Source of the DNA: a bacterium (Candidatus Gribaldobacteria) CG10_big_fil_rev_8_21_14_0_10_41_12
GTDB lineage: Bacteria; Patescibacteriota; Minisyncoccia; Minisyncoccales; CG1-02-41-26
Length of the DNA stretch: 11,973 bases
Direction of reading: 5' to 3'
Assembly (NCBI GenBank): GCA_002773545.1
Contig: PFAV01000049.1
Span: 1-11,973, forward strand
In this document: positions 5,403-10,469 of the stretch, in pieces
Position numbering within the stretch: position 1 is the stretch's first letter
Layout of the letters: every line of letters starts with the position of its first letter
Made by a program: the position numbers and the translations under genes
Notes under the pieces: model-generated
Told to the model about the DNA's origin: nothing
Seen by the model: the letters and a program-made list of their open reading frames with translations, nothing else
Database searches by the model: none

Positions 5403-6275
5403 AAAATTTTTCAGCAGAGTTGCGGCTTGCCGCGAATTTTTTACCCAGCGGATTTTTTTATCTTTCTTGAACCATGTCATTTGCCTCTTGGCAAACTGTA
5501 AAGTATGAATTTTTATTCCGAAAGGAGGCTCCCTCCTTCCTTGGAGGAAGGAGGGAGCCTCCTGCCACTCGGCGTAGCCGATGGTATTTTTTAGGATAGG
5601 CGTCCAGCCATATTTTTTAACCAGTGTTTCAACTTCATTCTCAAGGCCTTGTTTGAGCATCTTGTTGGTTCTTTCTTCTATCCGTTTTTTCAAGTCCTTT
5701 TGGTTAATTTTAGCGCCCAAAATCAAGCAATCAAACTGCGGTTTTTTTATTATGGCAGGCACTTGGCCAAATTGTTTGGCCATTTCAATTGCCCGAATGA
5801 GCCGTCTTTTATTATTTTTGTCAATATTTTTCGCTCTGGTTTTATCCAGCTTTTTTAAGATTTCAAAAAGCTGGATAGGGGATTTATCTTCAAGCTTTTT
5901 TCGCAAGGCCGAATTAGCTTTTGATTTAGGAAACTGCCAGCCCTCAACCACCGAGTAAATATAAAAGGCCGTGCCGCCCACCAAAAAAGGAATTTTACCT
6001 CGCTTTTGAATATCCTTGATGGTTTTAATGGCTAATTTTTGGTACTGCGCCACATTAAACGATTGGTTTGGCCTAACAATATCAAACAAATGCTGTATTC
6101 CAATATTGGAAGGTCTGCCCTTCCAATTTGGTTTGGCGGTGCCGATGGTCATTTCAGCATAAATCTGGCGCGAGTCAGCGCAAACAATCTCGCCATTGAA
6201 TCTGTGAGCTAATTTTATAGCCAAGTCGGTTTTTCCGCTGGCAGTGGGGCCAAGAATAACTATAAGTTTATTCAT
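5391..6275 (-). CDS. miaA: tRNA dimethylallyltransferase
   Basis: MiaA transfers a dimethylallyl group from DMAPP to N6 of A37 in tRNAs reading UNN codons. The 294-residue protein has the P-loop GPTASGKT (9-16), ADSRQIY (33-39) with the catalytic Asp34 and Ser35, IGTAKP (44-49), a GGTAFYI substrate-channel motif near 100, RLIRAIE, and the C-terminal KRQMTWFKKD. Length is near normal (about 300). Between IGYAEW and the AKRQ block, residues about 238-251 are coded by an 18-bp perfect palindrome and are low-complexity (APSFLQGRREPPFG). The start overlaps the end of miaB by 8 bp, so the two modification enzymes are translated from one message. It ends convergently with the small membrane-peptide gene, whose terminator T-run codes its last two lysines. 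Confidence 0.96.
   Translation of the reverse strand: MNKLIVILGPTASGKTDLAIKLAHRFNGEIVCADSRQIYAEMTIGTAKPNWKGRPSNIGIQHLFDIVRPNQSFNVAQYQKLAIKTIKDIQKRGKIPFLVGGTAFYIYSVVEGWQFPKSKANSALRKKLEDKSPIQLFEILKKLDKTRAKNIDKNNKRRLIRAIEMAKQFGQVPAIIKKPQFDCLILGAKINQKDLKKRIEERTNKMLKQGLENEVETLVKKYGWTPILKNTIGYAEWQEAPSFLQGRREPPFGIKIHTLQFAKRQMTWFKKDKKIRWVKNSRQAATLLKNFLKK
5523..5563. repeat. 18-bp perfect palindrome inside miaA
   Basis: AGGAGGCTCCCTCCTTCC (5523-5540) and its exact reverse complement (5546-5563) flank the loop TTGGA. It is the longest perfect short-loop stem in the window and lies entirely in coding sequence, in frame and without stop codons. The purine/pyrimidine-rich composition is close to the hairpins at 1786-1812 and 7338-7372. 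Confidence 0.9.
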
Positions 6276-7296
6276 TTTTTATTAAACCAAGTAAAATTTG
6301 TTCCCGTTTTTGTTTTTCTATCAGTGGCACAGTGTCTTTTAGGCGAAAGGCGGCGGTACCAGAGCGGGGGGAGTATTTGGCAATAAAGGCCTGTTTGAAA
6401 TTAACTTTTTTCATCACTTCAACAGTTCTTTGAAATTGTTTTTCGGTTTCGCCGGGAAAGCCCACAATGATGTCCGTGGTTATGACAACCGCGGGCATGG
6501 CTTTTTTTATTTTAGCGATAAGTTTTAGATAATCTTGTCTAGTATACTTACGATTCATTTTTTTTAAGATGGCGTTGTCGCCAGTTTGAAAGGGCAAATG
6601 GACATATTTGATTATTTTAGGGTTTTTGGCCATTTCAGCGATGAGTTTGTCGGAAAAATCCTTGGGGTGGTTGGTTAAAAACTTCACCTTAAAATCGCCA
6701 TTTAGGGCGGTTATTTTTTGCAAAAGCCCAACAAAGTTCGGATAGCTGTTTACATTTTGAGCTATTAAGGTTATTTCTTTCACACCTTTTTTAATAAGCC
6801 CAGCGGCTTCTTTCGCAATGGCTGTTTGGCTGCGGTATTTTTCACGGCCCCGAGTATAAGGCACTACGCAATAGCTACAAAAGTTATTGCATCCTTTGCC
6901 AATAGTTATTAGACCGGTTAGTGGCCCGCCCGCATCGCTACGCGAACCAGTTCGCTGCGAAGCGTTGCGGGCGAGTGGAAATTTTTCAATATCTCGAAAT
7001 TTTCTAATTTCCACATCTAATTTTTCAAACATTTTTTTATCTGAATCAAGTACACAACCCGTAGCGATAATTTTTAATTTTGGATTGTGGTTTTTCATTT
7101 TTAGTTTTAAGTTTTTAATTTTATTTACTACTTTATCCACTGATTTTTGCCGCACAGAACAAACTAAAACTATAACTAAATCAGCTCCATCAGGGGTGGG
7201 GGACTGCGAGTAGCCCTTTTTAAGCAAAAGCTGGCTTATTTTTTCCGCGTCAGCTTTATTAAACTGACAACCAAATACTAAAATATGGTATTTCAT
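6268..7296 (-). CDS. miaB: MiaB-family tRNA methylthiotransferase, short form without TRAM
   Basis: MiaB is a radical-SAM enzyme with two iron-sulfur clusters that adds a methylthio group to i6A37 of tRNA, the step after MiaA. The 342-residue protein has the N-terminal UPF0004 cluster cysteines C10 (FGCQFNKAD), C46 (LVCSVRQKS) and C81 (TGCVL), and the radical-SAM motif CNNFCSYC (C136, C140, C143) followed by VVPYTRGRE. HLPFQTGDN and the TDIIVGFPGET block are typical of the family. It ends about 100 residues earlier than E. coli MiaB, so the C-terminal TRAM RNA-binding domain is missing. Two stretches (about 61-76 and 108-124) are coded by repeat-like DNA. The neighbouring miaA favours MiaB over MtaB. 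No Shine-Dalgarno; the ATG at 7296 matches the family start. Confidence 0.9.
   Translation of the reverse strand: MKYHILVFGCQFNKADAEKISQLLLKKGYSQSPTPDGADLVIVLVCSVRQKSVDKVVNKIKNLKLKMKNHNPKLKIIATGCVLDSDKKMFEKLDVEIRKFRDIEKFPLARNASQRTGSRSDAGGPLTGLITIGKGCNNFCSYCVVPYTRGREKYRSQTAIAKEAAGLIKKGVKEITLIAQNVNSYPNFVGLLQKITALNGDFKVKFLTNHPKDFSDKLIAEMAKNPKIIKYVHLPFQTGDNAILKKMNRKYTRQDYLKLIAKIKKAMPAVVITTDIIVGFPGETEKQFQRTVEVMKKVNFKQAFIAKYSPRSGTAAFRLKDTVPLIEKQKREQILLGLIKNE
6927..6973. repeat. GC-rich imperfect palindrome inside miaB
   Basis: CGCCCGCA (6927-6934) pairs with TGCGGGCG (6966-6973). After one mismatch CGCT (6936-6939) pairs with AGCG (6961-6964), and inside this GCGAAC faces GTTCGC with a 3-base offset. 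It codes residues 108-124 of MiaB, a low-complexity stretch rich in Ala, Arg, Ser and Gly between the N-terminal domain and the radical-SAM domain. It is much more GC-rich than its surroundings. Confidence 0.8.
7069..7116 (-). repeat. AT-rich low-complexity coding segment in miaB
   Basis: The - strand reads as repeated AAAnTTAAAA/AAAATG-type units and codes residues about 61-76, an Asn/Lys/Leu-rich run (KNLKLKMKNHNPKLKI). It resembles the AT-rich intergenic repeats common in CPR genomes. It lies between the second and third cluster cysteines in a loop of variable length. Confidence 0.4.
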
Positions 7297-7313
7297 AACT
7301 TACTTTTGACGCC

Positions 7314-7322
7314 ATTAAAGCA
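7314..7322 (-). promoter_or_regulatory. Candidate extended -10 promoter for miaB-miaA
   Basis: On the - strand TGCTTTAAT matches the extended -10 form TGnTATAAT with one mismatch. It lies between the terminator at 7338-7372 and the miaB start, giving a leader of about 10 nt. No clear -35 box. The layout (terminator, extended -10, very short leader) is the same as at tmk. Confidence 0.35.
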
Positions 7323-7337
7323 TATTTTAAGCCAAAC

Positions 7338-7372
7338 AAAAAGAGGAAGGAGGTTCGCTCCTTCCTCTTTTT
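7338..7372 (-). terminator. Rho-independent terminator after the DUF5667-like gene
   Basis: A perfect 15-bp stem (7338-7352 with 7358-7372) encloses the loop GTTCG and has A/T runs at its ends, so it could work in both directions. On the - strand it ends in five U, 12 nt past the stop codon of the DUF5667-like gene, and separates that gene from miaB. Confidence 0.85.
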
Positions 7373-7384
7373 TGAAATGTTGGA

Positions 7385-8362
7385 TTATTGATTTATGGGA
7401 GAGGTGGCTGTGGTAGTGGCGTTTTGTTGCCGCAAATTTTCTTTAATAATGTCCATCTTTTGCTTTAAGGTTGAGTTCGTAGGCAAGCTATTTTTTATTT
7501 CGTTGAGCATTTCTTGTTTTTTCTCAATGGTTGTCTTTGCTTTGTCCAGATAATTTTCTATTTTTTGTTGGGCTGCCGCGGGCATAGCTTGCAGTTTGTC
7601 GTTCAGGTTTTGCAAGGCCTTTGTTTTCGCTTGTTCCAACTGCTGAATGGTTGAGGTGGGGAATTTATCTTCTAATTTTTTTAAGATTTCCAACTTGATG
7701 ATTGGTTTGAGGTCGCTTTCTTTCAAATTTTCCAGACCCTTTTCCACCCTGGCTTTAATTTTATCTTTGTCTTCCAGCTTTTGCATTACTTGGCCGAATT
7801 GCTCTAATTGCCTTTCCCTAACCTGCTGGATTTTTTCTAAGGCGCTGGCGGGCACCTGGCTGGCCAGTTTATCCAGGATTTGTTCTTGCAGAATTTGTTG
7901 CTTGGTGAATTTATCCAGAAACTTGCTCACCGCAACGCTGGTGGTGGCTGTTTCCTTAAACTTGGCGATATTTTTCTGCACGGCCTCTATTTTGTTCTGA
8001 TAGAGCTCGGTGGCTTTGTTTAGAATTTTAGGATTGTTAGTTTTTTCTGCTAACTTTCTTGCTTCTAAAAGTTTTTCTGACGCTATCTTTAAGTTCAGCT
8101 CGGCTTTTTTAACTTGGCCGAAAGTGAAAACCGACTGAATCGCATTTTTCCAATTTTTCAAGAAATAAAATTTACTGTAAGGCAAAAGGGTTGGCTCTGA
8201 AATATCTAATTCTTGCGCTGTTATGGCTTCGTCTTGAACTGTTGCTTGAACGGCCGGCTGGTCAACAGCGACAACAGTGTCTGTGGCTTCTTGGGCTAGA
8301 GCTATGCCCGTTGCGCCAAAAACTAAAAGAACTGAACACAATAAAATTATTTTTTTGAACAT
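7385..8362 (-). CDS. Exported DUF5667-like coiled-coil protein
   Basis: The 325-residue product begins with a clear signal peptide (residues 1-23: Lys-Lys, a hydrophobic core, cleavage after ALA). A spacer rich in Ala, Val and Thr follows, then a motif typical of DUF5667 (PYSKFYFLKNWKNAIQSVFT, 61-80, followed by FGQVKKAELNLKIASEKLLEAR at 81-102 when read on). The rest is Lys/Glu/Gln/Leu-rich helix, probably coiled coil, with no transmembrane segment after the signal, ending in a Thr/Ala-rich tail. Function is unknown; a cell-envelope or surface role is inferred from export. The gene stands alone: terminator downstream, large palindrome upstream. Its ATG is preceded by the same 14-mer as rplK and no Shine-Dalgarno. 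Confidence 0.8.
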   Translation of the reverse strand: MFKKIILLCSVLLVFGATGIALAQEATDTVVAVDQPAVQATVQDEAITAQELDISEPTLLPYSKFYFLKNWKNAIQSVFTFGQVKKAELNLKIASEKLLEARKLAEKTNNPKILNKATELYQNKIEAVQKNIAKFKETATTSVAVSKFLDKFTKQQILQEQILDKLASQVPASALEKIQQVRERQLEQFGQVMQKLEDKDKIKARVEKGLENLKESDLKPIIKLEILKKLEDKFPTSTIQQLEQAKTKALQNLNDKLQAMPAAAQQKIENYLDKAKTTIEKKQEMLNEIKNSLPTNSTLKQKMDIIKENLRQQNATTTATSPINQ

Positions 8363-8363
8363 G

Positions 8364-8377
8364 TTAGAAATCGTTAA
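8364..8377 (-). repeat. Second copy of leader motif TTAACGATTTCTAA
   Basis: On the - strand this is identical over 14 bases to 78-91 and, as there, ends one base before an ATG. Confidence 0.6.
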
Positions 8378-8402
8378 TGAATGAGTGGCGATTAGCCACG
8401 AG

Positions 8403-8565
8403 TGAATTTATGAGTTCTTACACCCTGTGAAGTAATTTTAAAATCCTGAGGGCAGACCTCCTGAAAACTGGGCTCCCAGCATGGGGAGGTCTGCCCTCGG
8501 GATTTTAAAATTGAAATTTGCTTTGCAAATTTCTACTTCACGGGGTAAGTCCTCCGTAAATTTCA
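8403..8565. repeat. Large nested palindromic element between thrS and the DUF5667-like gene
   Basis: A 28-bp inner stem (8434-8461 with 8485-8512, one G-T pair) carries the AGACCTCC...GGAGGTCT core also seen at 1-70. Beside it a perfect 9-bp stem (8513-8521 with 8525-8533, loop TTT) forms a second arm. Both are enclosed by a 12-bp outer stem (8422-8433 with 8535-8546, one G-T pair). Weaker pairing continues outward (8405-8411 with 8556-8562). The folded form is a three-way junction about 160 bp long. The 240-bp gap between thrS and the DUF5667-like gene holds little else; no confident promoter or terminator was found there. Confidence 0.85.
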
Positions 8566-8602
8566 AGCTTCGCCTTACGGCTCGCTTTCAATAACGGATT
8601 AC

Positions 8603-10417
8603 TTATTTTTTGTTTATTATTTCTTCTTTTATTGTAGCAATAAATTTGTCAATTGTCATGGCTCCTTTATCCCCAGCGCCTCTTTGGCGCACCGCCACGG
8701 ATTTGGCAGAAATTTCTTTATCGCCAACCACTAAAATATAAGGGATTTTTTGCATCTCGGCCTCGCGAATCTTTTTACCAATGGTTTCGTTATCTAAATT
8801 CAATATCGCCCGGATATTATTTTGCTTTAATAAATCCAAGACCTCTTGGCCATATTTTTGGTGGTCTTGGCCAATAGGTAAAACAATGGCTTGGATAGGG
8901 GACAGCCAGACAGGAAAAGCGCCAGCATAATGCTCAATCAAAACGCCAATAAACCTTTCAAAGGAACCAAATAGGGCTCGATGTAAAACATAGGGCCGTT
9001 CTCTTTCTCCCTTTTGGTTAGTAAAGCTCATGTCAAATCTTTCTGGTAGGTTAAAATCAAACTGCAAGGTTGAACATTGCCATTCCCTACTCAAACAATC
9101 TTTTATTTTATAATCCAGCTTTGGCCCATAAAAAGCGGCTTCGCCTTCTTGTTTTTTATAATCTAACTTTTGTTCTTTGGCTACTTCTTCTAAAATTTTT
9201 TGGGTAAATTCCCAGCCCTCGTCATTGCCAGCGTATTTTTCTTTGTTGTTGGGGTCTCTTAATGATAAATAAACATTAAACTCCTTAAAACCAAAAGTGT
9301 TGAGAATAAAAATAATAAAATCAGCTACTCGCTTTAGCTCGTCTTTGACTTGTTCTTTGGTGCAAATAATATGGGCGTCGTCTTGGGTAAAACCACGCAC
9401 TCGCGTTAAGCCAGAAAGCTCGCCTGATTTTTCATAGCGGTAAACAGTGCCACACTCGGCCCACCTGATTGGTAAATCGCGGTAGCTTTTTGGCTTTGAG
9501 TTATAAAGCACAACATGAAAAGGACAATTCATTGGCTTTAATAAATATTCTTCTTTGATTTCAGATTTTTTACCATCTTGTTGTTCTTTCAAGGTTTGGC
9601 TTACTTCCAATGGGGGATACATACTTTCGTTGTAAAATCCCCAATGGCCAGAAGTTTCCCAAAGTTTTCGGCTGCCAATGTGTGGGGTTCTTACTAGCTC
9701 ATACCCGTTCTTCAAATGCTCTTGATACCAAAAGTCCTCCATAATCCGCCACAACATTGCGCCTTTTGGTTGCCACATAGCCAAGCCCATACCAACAGTG
9801 GGGTCAATTAAAAATAAATCTAACTCTTTGCCAAGCTTGCGGTGGTCGCGTTTTTCCGCCTCCTCCATCATCTGTAAATAATCTATTAATTCTTTTTCGC
9901 TTTCAAAAGCTAAGCCGTAAACGCGGGTAAGCATTGGCCGTTTCTCGTCGCCTCGCCAATAAGCGCCCGCTATCTTAGTCAGCTTGAAGGCCTTGGTATT
10001 GATTTCGCTGGTGTTTTCAATGTGCGGCCCAGCGCATAAGTCCACAAAATCGCCGGATTGGTAAAGCGTTAGACGCCCGATGTCGGGAGCCCTTAGACAT
10101 CGGGTGTCGGTAAACTCTTTGATTAGCTCTAATTTATAGGGCTCGTTGGCGAAAAGTTTTTCGGCCTCGCCTTGGGAAATTTCTTTTTTTATAAAATCAA
10201 TATTTTGTTTGATAATGGCTTGCATTTCTTTTTCAATTTTGGCCAAGTCCTCGGGCGTGATTCTGGCGTCAGAAAAGTCGTAGTCATAGTAAAAACCATT
10301 TTCAATGGCCGGCCCAATGCCAAGCTTAACATCTGGATATAATTTTTTAACCGCCGCGGCCATAATATGGCTCAATGAGTGCCGAGCAGTTTCTATTGGA
10401 GCGTTTTTATTTGACAT
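8603..10417 (-). CDS. thrS: Threonine--tRNA ligase without TGS domain
   Basis: ThrRS charges tRNA(Thr) and edits mis-attached Ser. The 604-residue protein starts directly at the editing domain, with RHSLSHIM (H13, H17) and DLCAGPH (C128, H132) as the editing-site residues; the N-terminal TGS domain of E. coli ThrRS is absent. The class II catalytic core shows motif 2 around TVYRYEKSGELSGLTRVRGF, zinc ligands in PMNCPFH, the DDAHI block and YVLHRALFGSFERF (motif 3), and the anticodon-binding domain starts near WLSPIQAIVLPIG. Residues 104-116 are coded by a palindrome and seem to be an insertion. The ATG at 10417 lacks a Shine-Dalgarno. It lies 44 nt after dnaE and is probably read with it. Confidence 0.97.
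   Translation of the reverse strand: MSNKNAPIETARHSLSHIMAAAVKKLYPDVKLGIGPAIENGFYYDYDFSDARITPEDLAKIEKEMQAIIKQNIDFIKKEISQGEAEKLFANEPYKLELIKEFTDTRCLRAPDIGRLTLYQSGDFVDLCAGPHIENTSEINTKAFKLTKIAGAYWRGDEKRPMLTRVYGLAFESEKELIDYLQMMEEAEKRDHRKLGKELDLFLIDPTVGMGLAMWQPKGAMLWRIMEDFWYQEHLKNGYELVRTPHIGSRKLWETSGHWGFYNESMYPPLEVSQTLKEQQDGKKSEIKEEYLLKPMNCPFHVVLYNSKPKSYRDLPIRWAECGTVYRYEKSGELSGLTRVRGFTQDDAHIICTKEQVKDELKRVADFIIFILNTFGFKEFNVYLSLRDPNNKEKYAGNDEGWEFTQKILEEVAKEQKLDYKKQEGEAAFYGPKLDYKIKDCLSREWQCSTLQFDFNLPERFDMSFTNQKGERERPYVLHRALFGSFERFIGVLIEHYAGAFPVWLSPIQAIVLPIGQDHQKYGQEVLDLLKQNNIRAILNLDNETIGKKIREAEMQKIPYILVVGDKEISAKSVAVRQRGAGDKGAMTIDKFIATIKEEIINKK
10072..10108. repeat. 13-bp palindrome inside thrS
   Basis: GACGCCCGATGTC (10072-10084) pairs with GACATCGGGTGTC (10096-10108) with one G-T pair, loop of 11 bases. 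It codes ThrRS residues 104-116 (DTRCLRAPDIGRL), between the LELIKEF segment and the conserved YQSGDFVDLCAGPH block. In relatives this linker is, as I recall, roughly seven to nine residues shorter. Confidence 0.8.
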
Positions 10418-10429
10418 ATTATTTTTGAT

Positions 10430-10450
10430 AATTGAAAATTGAAAATTGGA
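10430..10450 (-). repeat. AT-rich tandem repeat in the dnaE-thrS spacer
   Basis: Three AATT(G/C)-type units (ATTGAAA periodicity of 7) fill half of the 44-nt spacer. Seventeen bases match the in-frame AT-rich insert of gatB at 2983-2999 on the opposite strand. Confidence 0.6.
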
Positions 10451-10455
10451 AAATT

Positions 10456-10469
10456 AGGCCGTCAGGCCT
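10456..10469 (-). terminator. Weak candidate terminator at the dnaE stop codon
   Basis: AGGCC and GGCCT form a 5-bp GC-rich stem whose 4-base loop contains most of the TGA stop; AATTTTCC follows on the - strand. The U-tract is short, so some read-through into thrS is likely. Confidence 0.25.

Noticed and set aside
5569..5581. TCGGC-GTA-GCCGA palindrome next to the miaA hairpin
   Set aside because: It codes the conserved IGYAE block of MiaA, so it is native sequence with a chance 5-bp stem.
1857..10464. Alternative genetic code with UGA as glycine
   Set aside because: TGA ends tmk and dnaE at natural C termini, and no gene needs UGA read-through.
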